Assembly: GCF_026210795.1 (NCBI RefSeq)
Contig: NC_089452.1
Location: forward strand, 1,674,001 to 1,738,000
Direction of reading: 5' to 3'
Length of the DNA stretch: 64,000 nt
Origin: Rhizophagus irregularis
Taxonomy: Eukaryota > Glomeromycota > Glomeromycetes > Glomerales > Glomeraceae
Below are positions 1 to 12,215 of this stretch, piece after piece. Each line of letters opens with the position of its first letter. Positions within the stretch are counted from its first letter, which is position 1. The notes under the pieces were generated by a model, which was not told the DNA's origin, did not search any database, and worked only from the letters and a program-made list of their open reading frames with translations. Made by a program: the position numbers and the translations under genes.

Positions 1-920
1 TTATCAAATTTCAATTGCTTATGAACAGTAACATTACGATATCTACTATCATATAATACTAATTTTCGTAATTTCGTCAAATTTGTAAGAAGATTATTAT
101 AAAAAGATACGTTATTTTCGATAGTTAAATCCAAATAAGTAAGATCACGTTTTTCAACTATAGCATCACCAATCATTCCATATTGTTTTTCTAAACTAGT
201 ATTATTACTCTCATTAACATTATCTCTAATTATGATAGATTTCAATCTTAATTGAGCTTGAAAAAATTTACTAATTCCAGTAGGATTTGAACAAGTAAGA
301 TTAATATCAACTTTTTCTATTGATTTACATAATTCGGTCAAACTACTAATAAGTTGAATGAATTTATCATCTAAACGTAAATGATTGAGATTGGAAAGAT
401 TTTTATCAATATCAGGAAAGTCGGTTAATTTATAATTACAATTAGTTAAATCGATAAAAATGAGCGAGGAACATTTTTTAAAAAAAAATTTATAAACCTC
501 TTTTTTCAATTCACTTCTTTGAGATTCATTATAATTATTAAAAGCATAATTATAAATATCATTATCTTTTTTACCATCAGCTGAATATGTATGATTAATA
601 TATCTGAGATGACTAACATAATCGAATAAAGGTTTTGGAGGTTCTATTTTAATGTTTCTTCCCGCCAATATTTTTTTAGAATCATCAGGTAATTGAGATA
701 GAATAGTTCTAAAGAATGGTTTCGATTTTTCAAGTTTATCTTCATTTAAGAATAAGCTCCAAGGATCCTTCCATAAAATTCTCAACGAAGTTTGACACCA
801 AAGTCTATTAACGAATAAACAAGAAACTAAAGATTTCTTATCATCGTATAATCTTTCAAATATGAGAACAAGATTATCACTATTGAGAATATCAATATTG
901 AGTTTATTTTGTTTAGGCAT
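1..920 (-). CDS. F-box/LRR-like protein, 5' part (runs off the window)
   Basis: The reading frame is open from an ATG at 918-920 to the left edge without a stop (about 306 codons), so the C-terminal part lies outside the window. Residues about 8-60 carry an F-box-like segment: LIFERLYDDKKSLVSC, then LFVNRLWCQTSLRILWKDPW. This matches the N-termini of the F-box genes at 10099-11481 and 62282-63712. The rest is leucine-, isoleucine- and asparagine-rich and likely forms irregular LRR-type repeats. F-box proteins of this kind usually bind Skp1 in SCF ubiquitin ligases and select substrates through the C-terminal repeats; that role is inferred from the family. A long poly-T/A tract (929-974) sits immediately upstream, as upstream of the 62282 gene. 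The family is confident; the substrate is unknown. Confidence 0.85.
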   Translation of the reverse strand, partial: MPKQNKLNIDILNSDNLVLIFERLYDDKKSLVSCLFVNRLWCQTSLRILWKDPWSLFLNEDKLEKSKPFFRTILSQLPDDSKKILAGRNIKIEPPKPLFDYVSHLRYINHTYSADGKKDNDIYNYAFNNYNESQRSELKKEVYKFFFKKCSSLIFIDLTNCNYKLTDFPDIDKNLSNLNHLRLDDKFIQLISSLTELCKSIEKVDINLTCSNPTGISKFFQAQLRLKSIIIRDNVNESNNTSLEKQYGMIGDAIVEKRDLTYLDLTIENNVSFYNNLLTNLTKLRKLVLYDSRYRNVTVHKQLKFD

Positions 921-2539
921 TTTCGTTAAAAAAAAAAAAATTTTTTTTTATTAAAAAAATTTTTTTTTTTTTTTGCTTCTTTTTAATCTTTTTTTAATAA
1001 AAGAGGGAAATGCGTGGCAAGTTACACGTGAAAAAACAAAACGTAAACTTTAGTAAAAATAAGGGAAATGATTGACATATTTATATTGGCTTTACGCCGA
1101 GGTTTATCTAAAAATAGATTTGATCTGCGATTACGTATACCACAATGTTTACTATTGTGATTTTCTAACGCAGTAAAGAAATCAATGAAGAATTTCCTGA
1201 CCGAAATTTCTGATTATGTCAATAATATCACAAATTTTTTTATTAAGTTTAGCACATTTTATTATGTCTTATATTTGATAAAGATTGACAGTATTTACTT
1301 ATCTCTTTTAAGTTATTGTACAAAGAAACTTTTTTAAAAAAGTAAATAAATATACTGACTAAACAGGGGTTCATTTATACACAAGTATATCAAGTATATC
1401 TTTGAATGTAACGTTCTGGGAATGAATATACGTTAAATTTTAATATAAAATTTATAATTTACGATTAAAATTTATTTATTATAAAGTTGTGATAAAAAAA
1501 AAGTCGGGATTATTATTTAATTAAAATATTACATATCTGATATAGATATGCTTTTGCCAAATAAAATATTAATTTTTTTTTTAGCCAATTATTTTCTATA
1601 TCAAATTTTTTTTTCCAATGATTCTGTCGTAGTATTAAATATTTTCACACGTTAACTTGAACTAAAATTGTACACGTGATTTAATAAATAATTACGTAAG
1701 TTGTTAATTGACTATTCGTTATTATTTGATATATTGAAGGATCTAAAACAAAGCTTATCAATCGTCGTCTGACCAATAATTAGTTGCTTGATTATATAAG
1801 ATATGTGGCATTTGTGGGTTACAACACACTAACGCAGTCTTCGTTAATATTACGTTGTGAATTAACGTTAAAGTATTATTTAATAAAAGAAATCAATTAA
1901 AATAGTTCAATTATATGCAATATATTATTATATTATCCGCACGTTAGTCCGTCACTTACTTACATTGTTTAGTCATGATATTCCAGACTAAAATAATTTT
2001 ATGTCAAAGTAGATTGTAACTGATATATTAATGCAAATAAATAATAATTATTGGTTAGGGGGGTAAAATATCGGTCACCCCGAATAACTAGGTTATTGCG
2101 TTAGTCACGCAAGATCGCTATTATTATTGTAAGAGAATTAAAAAGTAAACTAAACTGTAAAACTTATTAAAGGATTAATTTGTAGTCATATTTAACCGAT
2201 AAAAAAAAAATATTAATTATTTAGCCATCAACAAAAAAATATCAGTCCATCAAAATCAGCATGATCCTAATTAAAAGTCAATATTAATCACAATCAAGTC
2301 ATATTGCATGTTTAAAAGAAATCTATCACATACTTTATAGTGAATGCAAAAAAATAAGTAAATGTATAAATCTAATATTGTAAAAATTGACTAATAGATA
2401 GAAGCTAAATAGTAATTAATTGTAATTAAATTAATACATTTTCCTATTTCAGGAATAAAATTCAAATTAAAAATAAATTTATAAATAAAATGTAAATAAT
2501 AATATATTGTAAGCATATAATATATATTTATTTAGCATT
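921..2539. other. AT-rich intergenic region, no gene seen
   Basis: Apart from the poly-T tract next to the F-box start and a few short G/C-containing islands (about 1015-1035 and 2050-2120), I see no extended coding frame, RNA gene or clear terminal repeats here. Confidence 0.5.
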
Positions 2540-2559
2540 ACTTTGAGCTTCAATATTCG

Positions 2560-5005
2560 ATTCTTCAAATATTACGCTTCCTTGGGACATTTACAGTTGA
2601 AATGAGTGCACTTAATGGTCTACTGGTATAAATTGCACCTGGATGCTGAGAAATTGTAGGATTTATATTTCTGAAGATGACCTAAATATTATACCTTGTC
2701 TTTGTATATCATTTATTCTCTTGATGTATATTCTGAAATGAAACAACAGAAAAATAATTTAATATACTTTTATAAAATTTAATATAAATGATATTATACC
2801 TTTAATGTTATAGGATTTTTCAATTGATGGCTCCAATTTATTATCTGGAAAAAAATATTATTATTTATTGTCTAGAATAAACCTAAAGTTAAATTGTATA
2901 CCTTGTTTTAGTATATCAAATATCATTGATTTGATAGATGAAGATTTAGAATCAATGATCTTAAATCTTAATGATCTGCTTGTATATATTGTATTTGGAT
3001 GACATCCTTTAGTAAATTCTGGTCCAAGTAATTTTTGTTGAGTCAAATCTAGTCTTTTATTCTCTGCTTGTTTAAGCTGTTTTGTGTCTATTAATATATT
3101 GAGACGCAACCAATACTCACATTTATCATGTAGAAGGCCTTTTCGTAGGATCAATTTCAACATCTTTTCATTAAATTAACAAAACATTCGGGAGTATCTT
3201 TTGTAATTTCAGTGCGTTTTCCAATCAATGATATTCTGTATTATGTTTAATATCAGCAAAGGGTTTACAACTTGTTGTAAATTCCCACATGACTATAAAT
3301 ATCTGATGCTTAAATATTTCTGGTGCAATATATTATTTAATTAAGTATTATTTCATTTATTTGCGGGCTGTGACAATCCAAAATCTCCAATTTTACAAGT
3401 CCGAGTTTCAATTATCCACTATGGAGATCACGATGTATAATATCATTATTATGAATATTAAAAAGTCTAAAGTAAATTACATGATTAAATGTATTATAAA
3501 TTATCAATAAATAATATAAATATATTTAAAATAAATACCCATCTGAAATTTGATAAAGAAAATTCATTTTATCTTTCCATGTAATATCAGCAAAATTTTT
3601 TTGTAAATAAATCATGTAAATTTCCTCTTGTTGCATATTCCATTATTAACATATATTCATCTGTATTAGGTTCTTTTGTAAGGCCAAAACATTGAAGAAT
3701 ATTTTTATTAAGCCGACAAGTATAATTTACTTTTAACTAAATTTTTTTTTTAAAAAAAAAATATTATAATATTGAATTAATAAAATTATGAAAATCTGAT
3801 GTTCGAATGTTTTAGTTTTACCAACATTTAAAAACTCTTTACAATTTTTTGTGATTTCTTAAGTCGCTTTAAAGCGACAACCTTATGAGATTCGTCAAAT
3901 AAAATTGCCTTATACATAATGATACCGAATCCTCCTTCGGCTAATTTTTCTAAGCTTACAATTTTAAGAATATGGAACATTAATATAAGAATAACCATAG
4001 TAATAACTTTTAATAAATGTATAAACATTTAATGGGTCAGTATTTCTGTCCTTATTATATAATAATTAACAATCTCATAATTACTTATAACCCTAAATCC
4101 TAGAATTTCATCTATATCATAATTACCACTAATAATATTTTTAAAATCAATAGAAACAACCAATATTCTTTTACATTTCTTACATTGAGTTGCCAAAAAT
4201 AATATTAGTTGTTAAACAATATCTACATCCAATCTCCGACTACAGACTGATCAAGTATTAAAAACATCCCACCATGGTAAATAAAGAACTGAAATAGGTT
4301 TTTCATATATTGAATTTGTCTGTTCTGAAGAAATTAGATAACAACCCGGGCACATTCTATATAGCCGAAATTTTTAGTATCTAGTAATTTTCCGCATAAC
4401 TTACATAATTTACAAAAATCTCTTTACGTAGTAGTATAAAATATCCAAACGCATAATAAGAGAAAATCTGTTTAAAGGATATTATAAATGAATAATTTTC
4501 GCACCACTCTTTAATATTATATGTTATAAACATTTCATTCATATTATTTGTTTTACGTTTTTGACACAATCAATGTGTACCTATACACACATCCAAGTAT
4601 TTATTATTGCAACTTTTGCAATATTTTTGATAATATATATGGGTCTTATCGTATTCATTTCCACAATAAAAACAAATTAACGTCATTTCGATTAAATGAA
4701 ACAAAGTTAATTTGATATTGGGCTAAGATTTTAATCTTGGTGTTGGGTCAAAAGAATTCTCATTTGCATTTATGAGTTCCATGTCGTAAAATGTTTGATA
4801 AAAAACATATAAAAATTTTGAGATGAATTTATAACATTTTATGTAACATTGTATTATTAATTTTTCAGCCTTTTTTTTTAACTCTTCACTTATTAAAGTT
4901 CTTGGTGTTGCCTTTAAGAAATTTCCAGAGTCCGCCTCATTATTTTGTAAAGGCAGTTCCTGTTTCGCAGCTATTTGTACAAGGTACCTTGCAATAAAAT
5001 TTAGT
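2560..5005 (-). pseudogene. Decayed TKL-like protein kinase gene
   Basis: Pieces of the lineage's expanded kinase family appear in order on the minus strand. At 4735-4990 is an N-terminal segment ending ENSFDPTPRLKS. At 4570-4690 is a zinc-ribbon-like C-Y-C-G-N-E-Y ... Y-C-K-S-C piece. At 3865-3950 is a glycine-loop segment, LEKLAEGGFGIIMYKAIL, with the invariant-lysine strand VVALKRLKK. At 3380-3460 is a catalytic loop, HRDLHSG, with a nearby GDFGLS-like piece. At 2861-3163 is the tail, with LLGPEF and YTSRSL. A second tail copy (HPGAIYTSRPLSALIS) lies at 2590-2650, so the 3' end was duplicated. The catalytic-loop frame runs into a stop just after HRDLHSG where N is expected, and neighbouring pieces lie in different frames. 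Introns may explain some jumps, but not that stop. Inferred to be a dead kinase gene. Confidence 0.7.
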
Positions 5006-6957
5006 GATTAATATTTGTGCAACATATAAATAAAATCTGGGCTTTGCGTTATCGTACAAAGCTTTCATGCAACTGTTAATTTTTACCATAACAAAAACCG
5101 GGTTCATATTTCTTGAATTATTATATCAAAAGATTGATAAACTTAAAATATTTCCAGCCAATCACAAAAGGTTAGTTACCGCAAAAAAAAAATACAAAAA
5201 AAAAATAACAAAAGGTGCTACAGAACTATTATTTACAAATTAACGTCGTAAAAGAACTCCATAGAAAATGTTGCTGATCAAAAGAAAGTCTTTGAAGAAG
5301 GATTCTGGTGTCACAAATTAACCAATATCAGTTGTACAAACTTTACTCCATGTAATTTTAAGCAGTATATATTTTTTTAAAAAAAAAATTTACCAAATCA
5401 GTGGTAAAACGTGGAAAAGATCACGTGGAAAAGAGTAATTATATCACAGTTCCTTATATTCTATTCAATAAAATTTTCAGAGAACCGAAAATTAGTTTTT
5501 TAAATAAATATTTATCTTTAATGCAGATGTTATCAATGTTCATCACATGAGCTGAATCAGCTGGATAATAAAGTTATAATAAAGTTATAATGAATTAAAT
5601 ACATAATAAAATGAATTTTGGTTGTACTCTTTCTGTGAAATAAAAATAAAAATAAAAGTACATAAATGAATTTTGTTAAATATTGTATGTTAAGGGATTC
5701 ATATATTAGATATAAAATATTTCACTCACTCACTCATGACAAATTTTCTTGACTCGTTGACCTCAATCTGAAATCATGTGATTTAGGATTAAGAATGACA
5801 TAAGATGGTGGCGCAAAGATATTCTTGAACGTTTTATGCTTTAGAAATCATTATGAGTTTGATTTAATTGAATTACAAGATGTATGCATATCAAGTTTGC
5901 GTTTACAATTAATTCTATTTCCTTTCATAAAATCCTTTGATATGCTAATATCTATTTATTCCTTAACTGTTAATAAAATGTTCCTTGTACTTAAAATTGT
6001 AAAATTAATGAAAGCAAATCTTGGTGATTGGTAGTGTGCCTTCTGGGACTTCTTGAACGGCTTAAGAAACGAAAGTAATATTCCTTGATATTTTTATTCA
6101 GTATTTTTCGATTCAGGTTAAATTCCAATAATTTACCTTGATACTACTTGATTAGATCGATTGGTTTTGAATTTTGATGTATTCATATGATCTTTTTATT
6201 GATATAAAAAAAAATTCCAAAATGAAAAATACTGTAACTGTATAAATATATAAATTTCGATAAACATTACCAAATATATATTGTTGATCATATATATAAA
6301 TAAGAACCTGATTTTTATTGTACAACATTAATTTCATATATAAATTCAAAATTTATCCGACTTTTTTCAATTTTTTTATATTAGAGAAGTTCGGATAAAA
6401 AGATTAAATTACAATCAGTGATTTATGCATAATAAACGAGTTTTATTCTAAAATTGGGTTTCACTATATTTTTTAAATATGGGTTATTGACAAATTTGAT
6501 TATAAGTGATTATGATGCCCTTTTAAAATCAAATTTGCACACGTAAAATGATACTTTATATTGTAATCGCGTCATATCAAATGCATTTTCTTTTCGCCTT
6601 TTCTTCATAACTTTAAAATACTTGTAAAAACAACTTTTCTTACAATATTTTCGATAAAAAATGGTGATCATTGAGATTTTAGATGAAGAACATACGATGT
6701 AAATAAGGACGCTCAAAATATTCAGGTGAGTTTTAAAAAAGGGTTGTTAAAATTATAGCTAAAACTAATCAAATTTTATTATATAGGTATTACCAACTAA
6801 CAGTGATTCTAGTAGTGATAATGAATGTATAAAGGAGACAGGAATAACATATTTTACGAAAAATCTTGGTGTATCAACAGTTATTTATTCAACTATACCT
6901 ATAGTAATATCCTGCAATATCTTCTGACGGTGTCGCAATAGTTTTTAGTATACAAGG
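5006..6957. other. AT-rich region without a supported gene
   Basis: Short open frames occur (for example 5825-6034 on plus and 6152-6349 on minus). They have no recognisable domain, and their composition matches the AT-rich background. A (CACT)n-type stretch lies near 5723-5738. I see no repeats with clear ends. Confidence 0.4.
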
Positions 6958-8755
6958 ATGGAAAATCATTTTGATGCATTTAATGATGTAAGTTAATATT
7001 TAAACCGGCTTATTTCAATTAATTAATTAAATGATTTATACTTTTTAGATACAGTATCTATTGGTAGCGGTGGTGGTTCTCCTATTCAAAAATGTCCTTT
7101 TTTTTGGTAACATTACTGTTACAAATTATGCAAGAGAGTGCCAAGGAATCAAACATTGTTCCTTTTCTAATTCTGCTTATAAATGCCTAACATTGTGAAG
7201 TAGACTTTGAATCTGATCTTTACAAACAAATTAATAAAGACAATAATGAAAATAATAAAGAAAATTATACATATGTAAGTAATGTTTAATTCAATTTTTG
7301 ATTAATTAGCATAATTAATTAATTCTTATTTAATTATAGTACAATTCTTGCTGCTCAAGATTCACAATGTAAATTTAAGCAAAATGGTATCACTTTTACG
7401 ATTATTTTGAAAAAGAATCTTACAAATATCGTTGGATTATTGGATGTACTAACTATAAGCCTCAAGAATAATGGCACAGATATATAGAGATTGATACTCA
7501 AAAATTGATATTGATTTATTACGCAAATTATTCAATGGAGAACTATTGTAAGTATGTTTGATTAGATTTTAATTTTTATTATTTAATTATTTTTTTATTT
7601 TTTATTTAAACATTCGTTTATTTATAACTTTGTTTGATGTTATCAACTTGAAAGTCCATTCAAGTTAAGCATATTTACGGTAATGAATGGAGTTGTATTT
7701 TAGGTGATCTTGATATGGGGCAGATGAAGGGTTTAGGATTGTCACCACATAGTTTAGATACAACATGTGAATGGGAAGTTCACATTATGAATATCTTTAA
7801 GTTATGTCATGTACATTTTCAAAGGTTAGAACTCAATAATTATAATTATTATTTTATTTATTTATTTTTATTTAATTTTTAATTCTTTTTTTTTTGATTT
7901 TAGAAATGTGAAATGTGAATAATAAACGTTTTAGCGATCCAATTAAAAAAAAGATGACTTCATTGCTAAAGCAGCAAGCAAAGTGGAATTAAATCAAATT
8001 TTTTCAGATATTGAAAAATCTGATGAAGATGGCGTGAAAGGTATATTGCTAAAATTTTTTTTTAAAAAAAAATCCGATTTCTAACTTTATTGTTTTAATT
8101 AGATTGGATCGACTATTATCAAATACTTCATATTTTAGCAACAATTAATTCTTCAGCATCATTAATGGATGTTGAAATATGGAATCGGTATGGAAATAAT
8201 ACCAACGCAGCAGAAGCAGCGCACTTTTTAGTTAATAGAACTCAGCTATTTTATGGTTAGTATTTAATATACAGTATTTTATATAGTAAAATTTAATTAA
8301 TTATTAAATACTTTTTAATCGAAATTAGATGAACGTCATTTAAAATAATTGAAATTCAAGATCTTTCAGCTTTTCCTTATACAAAACAAGATAAAAGCCA
8401 AGTTAAAAAGCAATTACTTGCAATAAATCGAAAAGGTAAACTTTTAATTTGAAATTTAATATTTATGCTAAAAACTAATATACTTTAAAATTTGCAGAAA
8501 TCGAATCAAAAGAATAATGAAGATAAAAATTCGGTTAAAAGGAAATATGGCCGATCCAAAAACCAATCTTATGAATTTACGATCAAAAAAGGTTGATATC
8601 GAAGAAAGACGTTTGCGTTTGGAGTTTGAAATAGAAGAACGAAAAATAATTTTAAGAAAACGTTGAGAAAAGCAGTGGCTGAGGTAGAGGCTATTGAAAT
8701 CGCTAATGAAGAAGCAAAATTAGCCTTAAAAAAAATGATTAGATTTGTGTACTGA
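6958..8755 (+). pseudogene. Decayed multi-exon MULE-like transposase gene
   Basis: A likely first exon begins MENHFDAFND at 6958, followed by a GTAAGT donor, and several intron-like breaks follow. Coding pieces recall MULE (Mutator-like) transposases. GDLDMGQMKGLGLSPHSLD (about 7704-7760) would hold the second catalytic aspartate. It is followed by IFKLCHVHFQR, the C-x2-H motif that follows it in MULEs. Further on, NTNAAEAAHFLVNRT (about 8196-8245) fits the T-N-x-x-E-x-x-H motif carrying the catalytic glutamate. A charged coiled-coil-like piece, EERRLRLEFEIEERK, is near 8600-8645. Several pieces are in different frames and contain stops, so I read it as dead. No matching terminal inverted repeats were found around it. 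The family call rests on motifs alone. Confidence 0.55.
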
Positions 8756-9229
8756 TAATGAAATAAATAAACCAGTTTATAATTAGTAAATACTTTGATT
8801 TAAATATCAATAATTTTCTTAACAAATTGAGATAATTTTCGACAAATACATAGTGTTAATTATTGGGATTTTATTTATCGGTTAATCATCGAGTTACAAT
8901 TATATATCGGTAATTATCACATTTTGATTTTAATAAGGATGCATTCTCGATAGAGGTGGAATAAGAATTAACGTCCCAAAATATACACTTATAATTCTGT
9001 ATATTTTCTGACTTTCTTTACAACTGAACACTGGCCATGATACGAACGTTTTTAAACATGATTTGAAAATGTCTGAGTATTCCCTTTATATGATAAATTA
9101 AAGCTTGTCGGAAAATCATATACAGTTAGCGACATAATTCACAACTATATTAGCGTCTTTAATTGTTACTATTACATGTTTAATTAAGCCTGAATTTTTT
9201 TTAGTAACGGTTGTACAATTCGGTGTTGA

Positions 9230-9418
9230 ATTGATCCATTTTGTGGAACGATTTTGATAAAAACAGCAGCGAATAAAATAGGAGATCAAGTTCCAATTCA
9301 ATCTTTCGCTCGATTATTTAAAGGCGAAGATACATACAGTATTCCACATTTAAATTTGTTGCAAGACGCATTATTCAAAGTTGAAGGCGCAGGACAGATC
9401 ACTGCTGTTAACTCATGA
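9230..9418 (+). CDS. Unrecognised coding-like fragment
   Basis: An open frame of 62 codons without an ATG has amino-acid usage unlike the AT background: GTILIKTAANKIGDQ, then FARLFKGEDTYSIPHLNLL, then KVEGAGQITAVNS before the stop. It reads like an exon or a truncated fragment of a real, possibly conserved protein, but I cannot name the family. No intact splice-site partner was identified upstream, and a stop lies just before it. It could be the terminal exon of a decayed gene or a duplicated fragment. Confidence 0.3.
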   Translation: MDPFCGTILIKTAANKIGDQVPIQSFARLFKGEDTYSIPHLNLLQDALFKVEGAGQITAVNS

Positions 9419-9959
9419 AATACCAGACGAAAAATCGTAATATAAAAAAATCTTACAACAGAATTCTCCAGGTTTCTTGCTTGAAACTTATTTATATATT
9501 TAAGTTTTTATTTGAAATATTTATAAATTTAGAAATTTCTAAGCCGTATAAATTTATGTTACATAACCATAACAAGATTAGGCCCACCAGCCGATATGTT
9601 TTAACGCGCTTCCATCTAAAAGTCTATTTAAAATCTAAATCATTCAGTTAAAATGATAAATTATCCCGCGCCCATACATTTCTAAAAAAAAAGAACAAAT
9701 GATTTAGTAAAATTAACAAAATAATTAAACAATTATAATTTTATAGTACATTCCGGTAACAAAATATAAAGTGAAAAGTTCAATTTTATTATTAATAGTA
9801 ATCACAGTTACAACTAATCAGAGTGTATTCAAATATAATAATTATACCGTAAATCCACCGTAATTGCTGAAAGTTCCTTTGTTAACATTTGTCTGATTAT
9901 ATTAGAACGTAAACATTACACGGTGCGATATTAATTAAATGTAATCTTCATAGCCATAA

Positions 9960-10140
9960 CACTCTTTCAAATCCTTCATCAAAAGAAATATCATTATTTA
10001 TATCCATTCAAATTCTTCAAATCCTTCATCAAAAGAAATATTATTATTTATATCTATTCAAATCCTTCACCAAAAGAAATATTATTATTTATATCCATTC
10101 AAATCCATTCAAATCCTTCACCAAAAGAAACATTATTATT
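9960..10140 (-). repeat. Tandem copies of the 3' coding end of the F-box gene
   Basis: Read on the minus strand, the final codons of the neighbouring F-box gene (N-N-N-V-S-F-G-E-G-F-E-W-I-stop) are followed by three further imperfect copies of about 45-50 nt. Each again spells a version of N-N-[ND]-I-S-F-[GD]-E-G-F-E. The copies run to about position 9960 and show a few substitutions, including GGT to GAT in the two copies furthest from the gene. Confidence 0.8.
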
Positions 10141-11481
10141 GAACTTTTTCACTATTCCTCTTGCTTTATATTCTTCTATCAAATCTTCTACATTTTCTAT
10201 ATGACCAAATTGTAATAACAGAGGACGTCTACCTTTCCAATTATCAAAAAATAATTTTAAGGATTCCAAACTGGGAGAATCACTAAATTTAAATTTAAAC
10301 AAATTAATTGGTGATGATTTAATTAATACACCAAATAATTCATCCCAATCAAACCCAACATTTCCAGTAATGAATAATCCATCTAAATAATGACATTTAA
10401 TTAATAAACTTTCGAATTCAGAGAGATTATTATCGTTATGTGTCAACATTATTTTAAGATACTGAAGTTTCGGACATTTTTGATGAATAACTTTGGTAAT
10501 TATTCTCTCATCATTTAATACATTAACGTTAAGTATGGTATTAGTTTTAATTTCAGTAAGAAGCCCATTCGTACTCTCTATTAAACTTATTAAAGCATTG
10601 AATGGAATTTTACTAACTCTTAAGATTTCTAAATAAGGTAAAGATACATCATCTAAATAATTCCATTCCAATACATCGTTAAGACAACCGCTCACTTCTA
10701 ATCCCCTTAAATTTACAAAAGATGAAATAATCTTTGTACTCGGTCTTTTAGTCAATTTAAAATATTGTACGGTATTTACATGTTCAATTAAAGAATTTTC
10801 AAGGGCTATACAAAAATATACATCGCTGTATGAATGAGTTGTTAAACAAATTTTCGATAAATTCCTTTGACCCCTGATTAATCTAATAATTCCATCATTA
10901 TTATTAAGAGCTTCTATAAAAAGATCCAAAACTTTAATCGATTTACATAATTTTATTAAACCATCTGAGAGTTCATTCTTTATGCTAGTACTACAATTAA
11001 GATATTGAATTCTTGAAAAGCAACTTTTGGCTCCAGGAAAAAGATGTAGTTGATAAGCAAATTGATAAGATATATAAAGATGTGTATAATATCTATTTTC
11101 ATTAACAAAAAGATTAATTATTTCATTTTCAATAATTGATAATTTTGATTTTTCTTGAAATGATTTAATCATTCTCTCAATTTTATTAAAATTTAGATGT
11201 CTACAAAAACTAATATAATCAAATAAAGGTTTACGATATAAATCTGTTAAAGAATCAAGTTCTAGTTCCATTTTTTTTTCATCTGAAAGGTGAGAAAGAA
11301 TTATATTTAATAATAACTTGTCTTGTTTCTTCTTTAAAGTTTTCCATGGATTTTTCCATAAAATTGGAAGAATTATTTTACACCAAACTTTATTAACTGT
11401 GAGGCATGAAAAAAGAATATTTTTATCATCTTGTAATTCTTCAAATATGATAAAAATGACATCGTCGCTTAGCTTAAACAT
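10099..11481 (-). CDS. F-box/LRR-like protein
   Basis: A single-exon gene of 460 aa. I place the start at the ATG for MFKLSDDVIFIIFEELQDD (11479-11481) and not at the ATG 63 nt upstream, because the family starts just before the F-box and the upstream stretch is translated poly-T/A. The F-box covers residues about 3-50 (IIFEELQDDKNILFSC, LTVNKVWCKIILPILWKNPW). The remainder is leucine-rich with irregular LRR-like strands, such as LRGLEVSGCLNDVLEWNYL, and ends at FGEGFEWI. The family role is substrate recognition in SCF ubiquitin ligases; the target is unknown. It is closely related to the 62282 gene, sharing the KNPWK motif and the ending. The stop codon lies at the border of tandem copies of its own 3' end, so its C-terminus may vary between strains. 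Confidence 0.88.
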   Translation of the reverse strand: MFKLSDDVIFIIFEELQDDKNILFSCLTVNKVWCKIILPILWKNPWKTLKKKQDKLLLNIILSHLSDEKKMELELDSLTDLYRKPLFDYISFCRHLNFNKIERMIKSFQEKSKLSIIENEIINLFVNENRYYTHLYISYQFAYQLHLFPGAKSCFSRIQYLNCSTSIKNELSDGLIKLCKSIKVLDLFIEALNNNDGIIRLIRGQRNLSKICLTTHSYSDVYFCIALENSLIEHVNTVQYFKLTKRPSTKIISSFVNLRGLEVSGCLNDVLEWNYLDDVSLPYLEILRVSKIPFNALISLIESTNGLLTEIKTNTILNVNVLNDERIITKVIHQKCPKLQYLKIMLTHNDNNLSEFESLLIKCHYLDGLFITGNVGFDWDELFGVLIKSSPINLFKFKFSDSPSLESLKLFFDNWKGRRPLLLQFGHIENVEDLIEEYKARGIVKKFNNNVSFGEGFEWI

Positions 11482-12215
11482 TTTTTTTTTTTTAGAAAAA
11501 AAAAAATTTCCAAAAATGATTAGCAAATATCTCCATTTCGTCATTTATTTATAAAATTATATTGTTGTACAGAATTGATTTTGCTTAGTAATTATTTAAG
11601 ACGATCTGAACAAAAAGTCCGTCACGCGGCCGATTTTTTGATTTTTTTTTCTCATTGACAAATCTATAATTAGAGTATAAGTGTTAGGAGGGCGCAGTGG
11701 GGTGTACGATATTAACGTACGAACTGACCCGAGTTTATTAAGGAACTCCCATTAAGTGTTATTTATACCTTACATATGTTTAAAAAGTAAGCCTATTTTC
11801 ATTTTGTTTTACTGATAAAAGGAATAAAGTTTTGTGAAATTTTAAACAAAAAAATAAAATTACTTTAATTACTTTAAAAAAGTTTGCCGTAGTATTTATT
11901 GATTGCTACTGCATACCGGAGTTAGACGGAATACACAAAGCTGCACGTTATATCAACAAAGGAATTCTATATTTTTGTCGATCAAAGAAGAAAGTCCTTA
12001 AAGAAAATAAAGAATTTCTAAAAACATGCATGTAAACTTTATTATATTATTTATTTCTATTTATAAATTTAACAATGACAGTATAATATAAATGACATAT
12101 GCGTGATAATAAATATGAATATGAGGAAAAATTTACACAAATATTTACAAAGAAAAAAAAAATTTCTCGTAAAAAACTATAAAATCTCGTAAAAATTCTT
12201 GAAATTTTTACCATA
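11482..12215. other. Intergenic region with a GC-richer patch
   Basis: No gene is seen. A patch at about 11595-11760 is richer in G/C (GTCACGCGGCCG, then a GGAGGGCGCAGTGGGGTGTA stretch) than its surroundings and may be a fragment of a dispersed repeat. The segment 12000-12215 begins the repeated 3' flank of the Smr-membrane array. Confidence 0.35.

Noticed and set aside
11482-11544. Upstream start of the F-box gene (MTKWRYLLIIFGNFFF)
   Set aside because: It is the translated poly-T/A leader; related genes begin at the methionine just before the F-box.
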